Positions 1 through 8,714 of a stretch of 64,000 nt of DNA are shown here, piece after piece. Position numbers and translations under genes: made by a program. Positions within the stretch are counted from its first letter, which is position 1. Each line of letters begins with the position of its first letter. The stretch is from Cyclobacteriaceae bacterium. Its GTDB lineage: Bacteria; Bacteroidota; Bacteroidia; Cytophagales; Cyclobacteriaceae. The notes under the pieces are model-generated. The model saw only the letters and a list, made by a program, of their open reading frames with translations, was not told the origin of the DNA and searched no databases. Where the stretch lies: contig JAGQYM010000001.1 in assembly GCA_020436085.1 (NCBI GenBank), forward strand, positions 101,023 to 165,022, given 5' to 3'.

Positions 1-453
1 AGTGGCCTCGATAATTTCCCATCGCCCACTATAGCTTAGTGCTAAAATCAAAGTCAGACCACTGTTATTACTTGTCGCCTCAATCGCCTCCTTTAAATTG
101 TCCTGGCAAAGTTTTGGCAGGTGGCCAATATCACCAATTGTTTTCAGCTTCACCTGATTTTCATGGAGTGAATTGATCTCTTTTTTGAGAGTATTCACCA
201 AAAGCTCCATCAAGCCATCTACTTCTGCCTTTGGTCTCCCCCAATTTTCTGTACTAAAGGCATACAGCGTCAGGTACTTAATGCCAAGTTCGCCACACCC
301 TTCTGTGACGTCTTTTACTGCCTGAATGGCGTTTCGATGACCAAAAATTCTTGCAGCTCCCTTATTTTTTGCCCAGCGACCATTCCCGTCCATGATAACG
401 GCAATGTGCTTAGGCAGATTATTAAAGTCGATATTATCCTTTACTGAGGCCAC
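1..453 (-). CDS. uppS: Isoprenyl transferase (undecaprenyl diphosphate synthase), partial
   Basis: Cis-prenyltransferase that extends farnesyl diphosphate with isopentenyl diphosphate to make undecaprenyl diphosphate, the lipid carrier for peptidoglycan and surface glycans. The first 151 codons are present and the rest lies beyond the left edge. The N-terminal motif HIAVIMDGNGRWA holds the catalytic Asp at residue 22, and GHRNA and YAFSTENWGRP follow as in the family. The start is GTG: an in-frame TAA lies four codons upstream (463-465 region) and no ATG comes before the conserved motif. It is last in a minus-strand run after nadK and two PorG-like genes. In many Bacteroidota this cluster continues into bamA and OmpH/Skp genes, so those are expected just outside the window (inference). 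Confidence 0.95.
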   Translation of the reverse strand, partial: MASVKDNIDFNNLPKHIAVIMDGNGRWAKNKGAARIFGHRNAIQAVKDVTEGCGELGIKYLTLYAFSTENWGRPKAEVDGLMELLVNTLKKEINSLHENQVKLKTIGDIGHLPKLCQDNLKEAIEATSNNSGLTLILALSYSGRWEIIEAT

Positions 454-519
454 AAGGGGGCAAAATTAGCCTATTTTTCAAACTTTTCACAAGCCAGGTA
501 GCAGGCTCGGGTCGGATAC

Positions 520-1224
520 CTAGTAGGGATTTTTGGCGCAGGGAATATCGTAGAACGTACGGGTGATTGAGATCCCAGTGAAGAAGTAGTTGTCGTTGTC
601 GTATTTATTACCATACTGGTAGTTTTTGAATGCCTGATTTTCATCTGAGATGTTATCCAGATAGTCAAAGAATGTTTTCCTGATTCCGACTTCAAACGCG
701 ATATACCACTTCGGATTCAATACGTACTTCATGCCTCCACCAAAAGGAATCGCCAATTGCACGTTGCTATACTCTGATGTTTTATTTTCAACACCAGATA
801 TTCCAAACATACTGAGACCCGCAAACAAAAATGGTGTGAACCTCAATCTCCTTTTGTCGTCACGCCAGTCTAAAAAATGATACTCAAACGTAGTAGAACC
901 TTCCAACAGGAAAATATTGAAGGATGCATCGCGCTGTTCTGCAAAGGGATCGATCGGTTGGCGATTGTCTGAAGCAGCCAACTTGCCTCCGGTTAGCGCA
1001 GTTTTGAAACTAATGACTTTGCTGATGTTTGCCCTGTAAAATGCTGTAGCCGCGGGACGTGACGCGGATAAGCTGTAAGTTCTTTTTAAGTCTCCTGTGT
1101 AGGTAAACATACCTAGCCCAAAGCCCAGCTCAGAACGTTGCGTGATTTGAGCTTGAAGTGCGAATGACAACAATATGCAACTCCATGTCAGGATTTGCTT
1201 TCGCATGCCATGCCCAGCAGACAT
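520..1224 (-). CDS. PorG-like outer-membrane beta-barrel protein (DUF6089), short copy
   Basis: A 234-residue exported protein with a signal peptide (MRKQILTWSCILLSFALQAQ) and then alternating aromatic/polar strands typical of an 8-strand-type barrel. The opening ELGFGLGMFTYTGDLKR and the late WYIAFEVGIRKTFFDYLD resemble DUF6089. The family includes PorG, a T9SS outer-membrane component that associates with the PorK/PorN ring; the position between nadK and uppS is the usual porG site. The ATG at 1224 overlaps the TAA of the upstream gene (TAATG), which suggests translational coupling. A second ATG at 1206 would place the signal peptide at the very N-terminus and is equally possible. The family call is from motif and context; the PorG function is inferred. 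Confidence 0.8.
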   Translation of the reverse strand: MSAGHGMRKQILTWSCILLSFALQAQITQRSELGFGLGMFTYTGDLKRTYSLSASRPAATAFYRANISKVISFKTALTGGKLAASDNRQPIDPFAEQRDASFNIFLLEGSTTFEYHFLDWRDDKRRLRFTPFLFAGLSMFGISGVENKTSEYSNVQLAIPFGGGMKYVLNPKWYIAFEVGIRKTFFDYLDNISDENQAFKNYQYGNKYDNDNYFFTGISITRTFYDIPCAKNPY

Positions 1225-2294
1225 TATCTGAATTTTGCTCTGTGGAAAGTAGCCCCGAGAATGTAGGTGAGCTTGAAGCTCGTCACCATGTAAATATCAC
1301 GGTCCGCTTTGCTACCGCGATAGCTGAATTCCTGCTCGTGTCCATAACCGCTCTGTACAGTATACGTCTGGTTGTCACGAGTTGAGGTGTAAGTATAAGC
1401 CGAGGTTGGATATCCCGCTAAGTCACTTGTTCTATAGGACATCGCTTTGGCCAATTCATTGTTGCCAAAAACGCCAAGGTCAACATAGTTTTGACTCACA
1501 TCATCAAGGTAATCCGTAAAGGTGTAGCGGAATCCAATATCTGCCCAGAGGTCCATAACTTCGTTTATCCTAAAACGTGCCCCCAGCCCAAATGGTATGG
1601 CGATTTGCAAAGAACTGTACGGCTTGATACCAAAATTCACATCATTTTGATCCAGATCGGAGTGTTGGCCTTCTGTTCCCAGCGGCCTTAAGTCAACCCA
1701 TTGCCCTGCCTCGGCCAATGGATTACCATTTAAATCTGTCGCAGGTGCCTGAGCCTGTGGATTGTGATGGAACGCTGCAACACCCAAAAACGCATACGGT
1801 GTCCACTTGACTCGGCTTATGTAGGTTGATTGGTTTTCAAATAGATCGAACACCGCAACAACGGAAAGTTCTTTAATGCGATTTCTGAATGAGAGATTTC
1901 GCTGATACCTGTAAATACCATTGCTCAAATCTCCAGGGTCTGCTGAGTCCGAATCGGAACCCTTGAGGGTGGCATACATAAATTCTGCTTTCAGGCTATA
2001 CCTAGGCCCAAATCTATGAATGAATGAAAGTCCAAAACCGGGTCTGGTAAAAGATATATCTGTGCTAACCCGCTGTGGTTTTGGAGCTAAGTCCCCGTAG
2101 TAATTAACTGCGTTTACGCTGAATCCAATGGCGTTATATCTCTTCTCCTTGCCAAAAGCAGACTTGCGGCCGCGATAGCTTGCAATCCGTTTGTTGTTCT
2201 TTTTTATCGACTTTCTATTCAACTGAGCATATCCCTCTGAACCCGCACCGAGCAGCAACGAAACAGAAAGCACCACCAACCATAATTTTCTCAT
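1224..2294 (-). CDS. PorG-like outer-membrane protein (DUF6089), long copy
   Basis: A 356-residue exported beta-barrel-type protein. The signal peptide MRKLWLVVLSVSLLLGAGSEGYAQ is followed by a basic segment (KSIKKNNKRIASYRGRKS) and then the family-like AIGFSVNAVNYYGDLAP. The C-terminal part again has a WADIGFRYTFTDYLDDVS motif matching the equivalent strand of the next gene. The start chosen is ATG 2294; an upstream TTG at 2312 would only add six residues before the signal peptide. It lies 33 nt after nadK and overlaps the shorter PorG-like gene by one base. It is about 120 residues longer than its neighbour because of extra loops, including a segment rich in P, A and Q near residues 190-220. 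Which of the two acts as the true PorG is not decidable here. Confidence 0.78.
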   Translation of the reverse strand: MRKLWLVVLSVSLLLGAGSEGYAQLNRKSIKKNNKRIASYRGRKSAFGKEKRYNAIGFSVNAVNYYGDLAPKPQRVSTDISFTRPGFGLSFIHRFGPRYSLKAEFMYATLKGSDSDSADPGDLSNGIYRYQRNLSFRNRIKELSVVAVFDLFENQSTYISRVKWTPYAFLGVAAFHHNPQAQAPATDLNGNPLAEAGQWVDLRPLGTEGQHSDLDQNDVNFGIKPYSSLQIAIPFGLGARFRINEVMDLWADIGFRYTFTDYLDDVSQNYVDLGVFGNNELAKAMSYRTSDLAGYPTSAYTYTSTRDNQTYTVQSGYGHEQEFSYRGSKADRDIYMVTSFKLTYILGATFHRAKFR

Positions 2295-2327
2295 AGTAAG
2301 AGAATTAGCCAACTACAAATCTAAAAA

Positions 2328-3203
2328 TTAATTTCGGATATCCAGACCCCAATTTAGCTTCTGCCGAAGGGTTTTGAAATAGTGCTGGCCAGGTAATTGG
2401 ATCAAATGGACTTTAAATTTGGCTTTCTTCACTTTAAGATTCACTGATCCATCAATCGACTCTACCCTTGAGTCAAGCGAGATCAGAAATTTCTTGGACC
2501 GCCCTTCAATGTGGAAAGTGATTTCTGACTCATTTGAGATCACTATCGGACGGGCTGTAAGGTTGTGAGGGCTAACCGGAGTGATCACAAAACTCTCGGA
2601 TCTTGGATACAGTAGTGGTCCTCCACAGCTTAGAGAATATCCTGTAGAACCAGTTGGTGTCGATACGATGATTCCGTCTGACCAATAGGAGTTCAGCAAT
2701 TCATTGTCTACAAACACGTGGACATTGATCATCGATGATGTGTCCTTTTTTATGATCGTGAAGTCATTAAGGCTAAAGTTGAGTCCGTCAAACAACTTCT
2801 TGTCCGACTCTAGCGAAATGACAGTTCGGGAGTCTGTTTGATACGTTCCATTAAACAGGTGCTGAATTGCCCTCTCTGTTTCATCCCGACCAATGGTTGC
2901 CAAAAAGCCCATCCGACCTGTATTGATACCCATGATCGGTATTTCGTTTTTACCAATGTAGGTGATGGAGTCGAGTAGAGTCCCGTCACCCCCAAGAGAA
3001 ATAAATGCATCCAGGTTTTTTAGGTTGGAACCAAGATCAAAAGGGGTAATCTTAAACCTCGCGAACTTAGCTGGTTTGAGGTACTTCAGGAATTTCTTAG
3101 AAACACGAATATCTGCTTTTTTTTCGGCCAGCAAAGAAAATACACTCTCAACAAATTTTATCTGTTGTCCTTTGACTTCCTTTCCATGGATTCCTATTCG
3201 CAT
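2328..3203 (-). CDS. nadK: NAD kinase
   Basis: Cytoplasmic ATP/polyphosphate-NAD kinase that makes NADP from NAD. The full-length 291-residue protein carries all family signatures: GGDGTLLDS at residues 71-79 with the catalytic Asp, NTGRMGFLA at 94-102, TPTGSTGYSLSCGGPL from 182, and PVSPHNLTARPIV later. ATG start. It sits directly downstream of the CBS gene (27 nt) and upstream of the PorG-like pair, so it probably shares their transcript. Confidence 0.96.
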   Translation of the reverse strand: MRIGIHGKEVKGQQIKFVESVFSLLAEKKADIRVSKKFLKYLKPAKFARFKITPFDLGSNLKNLDAFISLGGDGTLLDSITYIGKNEIPIMGINTGRMGFLATIGRDETERAIQHLFNGTYQTDSRTVISLESDKKLFDGLNFSLNDFTIIKKDTSSMINVHVFVDNELLNSYWSDGIIVSTPTGSTGYSLSCGGPLLYPRSESFVITPVSPHNLTARPIVISNESEITFHIEGRSKKFLISLDSRVESIDGSVNLKVKKAKFKVHLIQLPGQHYFKTLRQKLNWGLDIRN

Positions 3204-3230
3204 ACCGGTAGGCTTGGTGGAAATAACTGG

Positions 3231-3896
3231 CTAAATATTCAGGTATCGCATCAACATGTCGATCCTGTCCTTGTCTTCGAAGTCTTTTTTATCTTCCTGA
3301 TATCGACCGATTATTTTATAACTGAATCGCTCCAGCGTGGCCGCGATTCTCGTTAGGTCGAGTTGATTGATCTTTACGGTAAGCTTGATTTTCCCTTTGT
3401 CCATCGGGTCTTCCACCACAATGCTACTTAATATCTTGGCATTGTTCTCTTCCACCAGTCTGCTGATCTCCGCGAGAGAGTAATCGATCAAGTCAATTGA
3501 CAGAACAAGTATTCCACCCGGAATTTGCACAGCGGCCGTTTGCGCAAATGATGTCATGATATCTTGCACCGTAATTACACCTTCGTAGTCTCCGCTCTCG
3601 TTTGTTACCGCCACTAGCTGAAGTTTGTGTTCACCTGCAATTTTCAGAATATCATAAAAATGGGAATCCTGACTCACTACACAATTTTGTCCTACCAGCG
3701 CAAAATCCGCAAGCTTCTTTTCGATATCGTTTGCCTCCAGAATAATTTCCTCAGAGATGAAACCAAGAAGTCTATTATTATCAATAACAGGGAGGTGATT
3801 GCATCTAAACTCCTCCATCCACACCACGGCCTTATGGGCATCGTCTGATGCTTTGAGAGGGGGAATCATGTGATTTATTATCTCGTTCGCAATCAT
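3231..3896 (-). CDS. CBS-domain protein with C-terminal ACT-like region
   Basis: A 221-residue soluble protein. Residues about 10-125 form a pair of CBS motifs (a Bateman module: HLPVIDNNRLLGFISEE and LVAVTNESGDYEGVITVQDIM), which usually bind adenosine nucleotides. The remainder (GGILVLSIDLIDYSLAEISRL and onwards) has the beta-alpha-beta spacing of an ACT-like regulatory domain, similar in layout to AcuB-type proteins. ATG start, one base after the stop of the hydrolase gene. It always travels with nadK and uppS in this type of cluster in related genomes (general knowledge). The exact ligand and target are unknown. Confidence 0.85.
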   Translation of the reverse strand: MIANEIINHMIPPLKASDDAHKAVVWMEEFRCNHLPVIDNNRLLGFISEEIILEANDIEKKLADFALVGQNCVVSQDSHFYDILKIAGEHKLQLVAVTNESGDYEGVITVQDIMTSFAQTAAVQIPGGILVLSIDLIDYSLAEISRLVEENNAKILSSIVVEDPMDKGKIKLTVKINQLDLTRIAATLERFSYKIIGRYQEDKKDFEDKDRIDMLMRYLNI

Positions 3897-3897
3897 T

Positions 3898-4650
3898 CTA
3901 TACGGTTAAAAAATCCTCCACCATCTCGTTAAATTTTTTCGGGTGTTCCATCATCGGTGCATGGCAGCACTTATCGATGAACTTCAATTCTGAGTTTGGT
4001 ATTAGTCGATTGAATTCATGTGCGACCATCGGTGGCGTGATCGTGTCATTCAATCCCCAAACCAGTAGCGTAGGCACAGTCAGGTTGGGTAATTCTGTCG
4101 CAAGGTTATTCCGCTGAGCTGATTTAGCGATAGCCACTATACGCATGCACTTGGGAATACTCTTGGTCGTTTCAAATACTTCATCAACCAATTCCTTTGA
4201 GGCTACATTAGGATCATAAAACGTGTAGGCAACCCGCTCGCGTATATAGTCATAGCTTCCTCTCCGCGGATAAGAACCGCCCATGGTATTCTCAAATAGT
4301 CCTGAGCTTCCTGTGAGCACAAGCTTATCCACTTTTTCTTTATTATGAAGTGTGTAGAGAATCCCTACGTGGCCGCCTAGTGAATTACCCATGATGATCA
4401 TCTTATCCAACTTCATCATCTTAACAAAATCTTCAACGAAAACCCGGAGCCCTTCGAGTCCTGCTTCCTTGATCGGCATTTCATAGATCGGCAACATCGG
4501 AATGATGACTCTGAAGTGTGGAGAAAAACGTGACACGACTTCCTCCCAATTGCTAAGCGCTCCAAAAAGTCCATGAAGAAGCACGAGGGCTTGCCCGTTT
4601 CCCTCATCAACGTACTTAAATCCATCTTTTTCCTTAACCACCAAGGCCAT
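3898..4650 (-). CDS. Alpha/beta-fold hydrolase
   Basis: A 250-residue cytoplasmic alpha/beta hydrolase with an oxyanion HGLFGALSNW near residue 26, the nucleophile elbow GNSLGG with Ser90, the acid in VWGLNDTITP (about residue 202) and the catalytic His in CCHAPMMEHP (about 230). No signal peptide. The cap region (TMGGSYPRRGSYDYIRER) contains a YPRRG segment seen in a Bacteroidota-specific subgroup. Substrate unknown. It follows cvpA in the same direction with a 41-nt gap and abuts the CBS gene. Confidence 0.9.
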   Translation of the reverse strand: MALVVKEKDGFKYVDEGNGQALVLLHGLFGALSNWEEVVSRFSPHFRVIIPMLPIYEMPIKEAGLEGLRVFVEDFVKMMKLDKMIIMGNSLGGHVGILYTLHNKEKVDKLVLTGSSGLFENTMGGSYPRRGSYDYIRERVAYTFYDPNVASKELVDEVFETTKSIPKCMRIVAIAKSAQRNNLATELPNLTVPTLLVWGLNDTITPPMVAHEFNRLIPNSELKFIDKCCHAPMMEHPKKFNEMVEDFLTV

Positions 4651-4691
4651 CGCTACCTAATTTGTTATAAGTAAACAAAAAAATCCGAACC

Positions 4692-5198
4692 TTAGAACTG
4701 CTTGAAAGTTTCTTTAAAAAATGGCAAAATATCAGATACATAACCTGAAAGTTCCGTGGCAAAGGCAATGGTAAATGGATATAAGTGTGAGCCTTCGGTC
4801 CATTCCGGCCACGGCTCGAAATCCAAGGAATCCACAATCCAAAAAAGCACACTTAATAAAAAAAGCCATTTTATCCCTCCGAGTACAGCTCCAAGTATCT
4901 CATCTACTACACCAAACATCGTTTTATCAATTGTAGTTTTGATGAGCTTGCCAAATATGTTCACCAGAACAACGATGATTATAAAAATGAGAAGGAAAGA
5001 TAGGTACGGCAATACACTTGTGTCTGCATTAAACTCCTTTTGAAGAAACAGCATCCCTTCACCCATCAATTTAAATCCACCAAAGATGCCCAACACAATT
5101 GCAAGCAGGGAAATAAGCCCCATAAGAAATCCGTTGCGATAGCCCTTATAAATTCCGATCAATAGGATGATCGCAATTATTATGTCCAGCTTGTTCAA
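4692..5198 (-). CDS. CvpA family membrane protein
   Basis: A 168-residue integral membrane protein with four predicted hydrophobic helices (around 5-22, 26-45, 65-85 and 105-125) and the family opening LDIIIAIILLIGIYKGYRNG with its conserved glycine pattern. CvpA proteins are linked to colicin V production and, more generally, to envelope stress tolerance. The start codon is TTG at 5198, overlapping the TGA of the upstream gene (TTGA). No ATG is available ahead of the first membrane helix, so TTG is well supported. Confidence 0.9.
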   Translation of the reverse strand: MNKLDIIIAIILLIGIYKGYRNGFLMGLISLLAIVLGIFGGFKLMGEGMLFLQKEFNADTSVLPYLSFLLIFIIIVVLVNIFGKLIKTTIDKTMFGVVDEILGAVLGGIKWLFLLSVLFWIVDSLDFEPWPEWTEGSHLYPFTIAFATELSGYVSDILPFFKETFKQF

Positions 5199-5647
5199 GT
5201 AGTGAGTAGCTGTTTTACGATTTCAGATATTGCTTTGCCATCAGCTTTTCCAGCAAGAGCCTTAGTGGCCTGTCCCATCACCTTTCCCATATCTTGTGGT
5301 CCTGCAGCACCAACATTTTGAATGATTGCTTTTAGCTCGGCTGTTAGTTCTTCGGTGGACAACTGTTTGGGCAGATATCTTGAAATGATTTCAAGTTCAA
5401 ACAATTCTTTTTTATACAGGTCGTCCCGGTTTTCTCCCTTAAATATCTCGGCTGACTCTTTTCTTTGTTTAGCAGCTTTCATCAGCAGCTTATCCTCGGT
5501 TTCCTTGTCAAGGTCTCCAGTTTTCCCCTTCTCAGTTTCCGCCAACAGGATCATTGATTTGATGGCACGTAAAGCAGTCAACTCTTCCTTTTGCTTGTTG
5601 AGCATTGCTGTCTTGATATCGTTATCAATTTGTTGCTTTAGACTCAT
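5195..5647 (-). CDS. GatB/YqeY domain protein
   Basis: A 150-residue soluble protein matching the YqeY family, which resembles the C-terminal tRNA-interacting domain of GatB/GatE. Visible landmarks are the helical opening LKQQIDNDIKTAMLNK, LRAIKSMILLAE, YLPKQLSTEEL and the GPQDMGKVMGQATKALAGKADG stretch. Molecular role not firmly known; some kind of tRNA-linked function is suspected for the family. First gene of the leftward unit, with a good Bacteroidota-type promoter 30-60 nt upstream. Confidence 0.92.
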   Translation of the reverse strand: MSLKQQIDNDIKTAMLNKQKEELTALRAIKSMILLAETEKGKTGDLDKETEDKLLMKAAKQRKESAEIFKGENRDDLYKKELFELEIISRYLPKQLSTEELTAELKAIIQNVGAAGPQDMGKVMGQATKALAGKADGKAISEIVKQLLTT

Positions 5648-5677
5648 GGCTTTCCGGTTCGTGTTGTAATTTTATTG

Positions 5678-5706
5678 CAAATATAAATCCGTTGGGTGAC
5701 AATCAA
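5678..5706 (-). promoter_or_regulatory. Promoter of the yqeY-cvpA-...-uppS unit
   Basis: On the minus strand TATATTTG (plus 5678-5685) matches the Bacteroidota -7 element TAnnTTTG, and a TTG (plus 5704-5706) lies 18 nt upstream, close to the usual 19-nt spacing to the -33 element. The -33 triplet falls at the pdxJ start codon on the other strand, so the two divergent genes share this short region. Match seen in sequence; activity inferred. Confidence 0.6.
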
Positions 5707-5707
5707 C

Positions 5708-6424
5708 ATGACACGCTTAAGTGTAAATATTAACAAAATAGCCACGCTGAGAAACGCCCGAGGCGGAAACAATCCCAATGTAATTCAAGTGGCACAGGAT
5801 TGTGAGGCATTTGGTGCGCAAGGTATCACCGTGCACCCCCGACCAGACGAACGTCATATTCGATACGAAGATGTGATCCAATTGAAGAAAGTAGTCAAGA
5901 CTGAATTCAACATTGAAGGATATCCTGACGAACGATATCTCCAACTCGTGAGTGAAGTGAAGCCGGATCAAGCGACCTTGGTTCCGGATCCTCCAGATGT
6001 GCTGACATCAAATGCTGGATGGGATGCGGTAAAGCATCACGAGTTTCTAAAAGATGTCATCACCAAACTTAAAAAGCACGCAGGCAGAGTTTCGCTATTT
6101 GTTGAAGCCTCACCGGAAATGGTAAAGGCAGTTGCAAAAACAGGAGCTGATCGCATTGAATTGTACACTGAACCTTACGCCTCCGCCTATCATTCAGACA
6201 GAGAAAATGCCGTGGCTCCATTTATTCAGGCGGCTAAAACTGCGCAGCAAGTTGGGCTGGGAGTAAATGCGGGTCATGACCTTGACCTCAACAATCTTGG
6301 CTTTCTTAAAAAATCAATTCCCTGGCTAGACGAAGTCTCAATTGGGCATGCGCTGATCTGTGATGCCTTGTACCTGGGGTTAGAAAATACGATTCAACTT
6401 TATTTAAGAGAACTTCAGGACTAG
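5708..6424 (+). CDS. pdxJ: Pyridoxine 5'-phosphate synthase
   Basis: Last ring-forming step of the DXP-dependent vitamin B6 pathway: condenses 3-amino-1-hydroxyacetone phosphate with 1-deoxyxylulose 5-phosphate to pyridoxine 5'-phosphate. The 238-residue TIM barrel shows family motifs: [18 protein letters not shown] at the N-terminus, [42 protein letters not shown] and the terminal [10 protein letters not shown] plus [11 protein letters not shown]. Start taken as ATG 5708, which gives the standard MTRLSVN N-terminus; a GTG at 5696 would add four residues. The stop overlaps the stop of the convergent esterase gene by CTAG. Confidence 0.95.
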   Translation: MTRLSVNINKIATLRNARGGNNPNVIQVAQDCEAFGAQGITVHPRPDERHIRYEDVIQLKKVVKTEFNIEGYPDERYLQLVSEVKPDQATLVPDPPDVLTSNAGWDAVKHHEFLKDVITKLKKHAGRVSLFVEASPEMVKAVAKTGADRIELYTEPYASAYHSDRENAVAPFIQAAKTAQQVGLGVNAGHDLDLNNLGFLKKSIPWLDEVSIGHALICDALYLGLENTIQLYLRELQD

Positions 6425-8151
6425 TATCGCCAGCTAGTTAGGTCTGCTCCTTTAGGTGCGCTTTCCGAAATCCGCTTAAGAATTTTTGGCAGATACATAG
6501 TATTGTATCTCAACCTGGAAATCTGATTAGGGTTTTCGTGATCGCCATTCCAGCAATGCTCTGCTCTGTCTCCATAGTCCACTTCCCCTTTGTAAAAGGG
6601 GGTGTCAGTTTTTTTCAGAAACTCTTCCATTTGATATACCGCGTTATTGAGATAGTAGTTGTCCATGTCTCCGCAGTAGATGTGAATTTTGCCCACCAAT
6701 TTAGGCCCTAAGGTTGCCCAGTCGCGCTCGAGAATGTAACGCAGGTCATAGTTCTCTCTCCAATACTCCGCCACCGATTTATCGATTTCTCCGGTTTCTT
6801 TGTTGAAGATTCTTTTTGGGTATCCATCGTCACCTTGTGGAGAAAATACAGCTTCCCAAATATCCCATTGCTGGCCAGACCGCGTTTTGGTTCCAAGTGC
6901 CAATTCATAGTGATTGGTTTCCTGCATTGTGTTTTGAATTTGGCCCAGGTAGTTTCGATGAGCAGGTCGCGGTAGTGTTTTAAAATCACTATCGTAGAAG
7001 TATGCATTTTTGTCTTTATAAATATCTACGAGGCAAAACGAACGAAAGTCGATTGGGTCTGGACATGCAGCAAAGCATCCGTTGAAATCATCGGGATAAA
7101 ACATTTGAACCGCCAAAGCTTCCCATCCTCCAGTAGACCCTCCATAGGTAAACCGCGCCCAGCCTTCACCAATTCCCCGGAATCTGGACTCTATCTCTGG
7201 CACCAGTTCTTTCATGATCGCGTCCCCATAAGGTCCCATATTGGCCGAGTTGACAGCATATGAATCATCGTAGTACGGAGTGGCGTGCTGAATCTCGATC
7301 ACTAAAAATCTCGGAAAATTCTTACTTACCCATTGCTGATAAAAATTGTATGCCTCTTGCTGTTGAATCTTGTTGTAACCATAGATGCCAAACCGGGCAC
7401 TGTAGTCTGTGGTGTCCATATTTGGGTCTGGTGGCGTGGTTCTAAATCCACCAAAGTCGCTGGGAAAATGACCGTGATAAATCATGAGAGGATACTTCGC
7501 ATTGGGGTGCTCTTCAAATCCCTCTGGCAATAGGACGTGAGCACCTAAATACATGGGCTTGCCCCAAAACTCTGATAACAGCTTGCTCTGAATCTTAATG
7601 TGCTTGACATACTTTGTGTCTTCTGGCTCAGCGATTGCAGGTATCTGTTGATCCATCACAATAGCATGCGTTGCGTTCTTGCTTGGATCAATTTCGAGTT
7701 GCATAGGCTTGCTGTAAAGATTGCCAGGCTTACTATGCCATTGTTGACCTTCTCCTTTGTCTGGTGGAACTTTAATCGTGTGGCCAGTACTCAAATTAAA
7801 AGTTTCGTATCGGTTGATTAACGCTTGCACAAAATATTTGCCTGCTGGTATCTCTGAGAGAGTTCTTTTTGGAAACCCGAAAGCCTTCTCATCGATAATT
7901 ATATCCTGACCGGGCTGCATGCCTTCGACATCAACTCCGAATACCAATTGTGTGCTGAGCCCATCATTGATTTGAAATCTGGGCTCCGCCTTATCATTAT
8001 TCGAAAGTAATAGCAACAGACGTCCGTCTTGAGCCTGACTTTCCACCTCAGGGGTAAAACGAATTGCAAACTGAACGCTCTTTCGCTGACCATTTTGACA
8101 AGACAGTGAGACAATTGACAAAAGGATTGCGACTGCCAGGCTGGTTTTCAT
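6421..8151 (-). CDS. Secreted putative esterase (lipoprotein)
   Basis: A 576-residue exported protein with a lipobox-type signal (LLSIVSLSC, Cys about 18), so probably a membrane-anchored lipoprotein. The second half is an alpha/beta hydrolase of the putative esterase type: [17 protein letters not shown], the nucleophile segment [12 protein letters not shown] with a Ser flanked by glycines, a GCFAACPDP strand, and a late Asp/His region ([24 protein letters not shown]). The N-terminal 180 residues look like beta-rich carbohydrate-binding or peptide-positioning domains. It could act on esterified polysaccharides or peptides; substrate unknown. Confidence 0.82.
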   Translation of the reverse strand: MKTSLAVAILLSIVSLSCQNGQRKSVQFAIRFTPEVESQAQDGRLLLLLSNNDKAEPRFQINDGLSTQLVFGVDVEGMQPGQDIIIDEKAFGFPKRTLSEIPAGKYFVQALINRYETFNLSTGHTIKVPPDKGEGQQWHSKPGNLYSKPMQLEIDPSKNATHAIVMDQQIPAIAEPEDTKYVKHIKIQSKLLSEFWGKPMYLGAHVLLPEGFEEHPNAKYPLMIYHGHFPSDFGGFRTTPPDPNMDTTDYSARFGIYGYNKIQQQEAYNFYQQWVSKNFPRFLVIEIQHATPYYDDSYAVNSANMGPYGDAIMKELVPEIESRFRGIGEGWARFTYGGSTGGWEALAVQMFYPDDFNGCFAACPDPIDFRSFCLVDIYKDKNAYFYDSDFKTLPRPAHRNYLGQIQNTMQETNHYELALGTKTRSGQQWDIWEAVFSPQGDDGYPKRIFNKETGEIDKSVAEYWRENYDLRYILERDWATLGPKLVGKIHIYCGDMDNYYLNNAVYQMEEFLKKTDTPFYKGEVDYGDRAEHCWNGDHENPNQISRLRYNTMYLPKILKRISESAPKGADLTSWRY

Positions 8152-8333
8152 AAGTAGATAATTTTTTAACAGGAGTAAGATAATGCAAAGAGTGGCCTCC
8201 TAAAAGGTTATTCCGATCAACGGCACGAACATTAAAATGGCCTCAGCAGCGACAATATCACGGAATTATAAAGAATTTAGGGTACTGTAATCGCCTAAAC
8301 GTTATTATATTGCAAATCCGAAAAACAGGCGGC

Positions 8334-8714
8334 ATGAATATTTTTTTGATAGAGGATGATGAGATCTATGCTGAGTTCGTAAAAAAGGCTTTAAGCAAGA
8401 ATTCTGACTACCAAGTCAACATATATAGTACTGCTGAAGAAGCTCTGAAGGCGGTAAATGGAAAACTTCCCGATGTGATGATCATCGACTACAAGCTGCC
8501 GGGGATGAGTGGTATCGAATTGTACGAAAAAATTAAACACCAAATCGAGGGCAACAATAAAGTAATCCTGCTTAGCGCGCTTGATGATGGCAACATGGTG
8601 TTAAGTTTTATTCAAAAAGGAGTTCGAGATTATGTTATCAAAGATGAGAACGTAATAGAATCTCTGGAGGCTATACTTGGTGGGAAAGAAGAGGATTACT
8701 ACCTCTTCGATTAA
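8334..8714 (+). CDS. Single-domain response regulator (receiver)
   Basis: A 126-residue stand-alone REC domain: acidic pocket E7/D8/D9 in LIEDDE, phospho-acceptor D52 in MIIDYKLPGMSG, switch Ser81 in VILLSALDD, and Lys103 in DYVIKDE. No output domain follows, only an acidic tail (GGKEEDYYLFD). ATG 8334 was preferred over an in-frame TTG at 8310 because it begins the first beta strand immediately. The gene converges on a sensor kinase; their stop codons share the four bases TTAA. It probably passes phosphate to a partner or acts by protein binding. Confidence 0.92.
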   Translation: MNIFLIEDDEIYAEFVKKALSKNSDYQVNIYSTAEEALKAVNGKLPDVMIIDYKLPGMSGIELYEKIKHQIEGNNKVILLSALDDGNMVLSFIQKGVRDYVIKDENVIESLEAILGGKEEDYYLFD

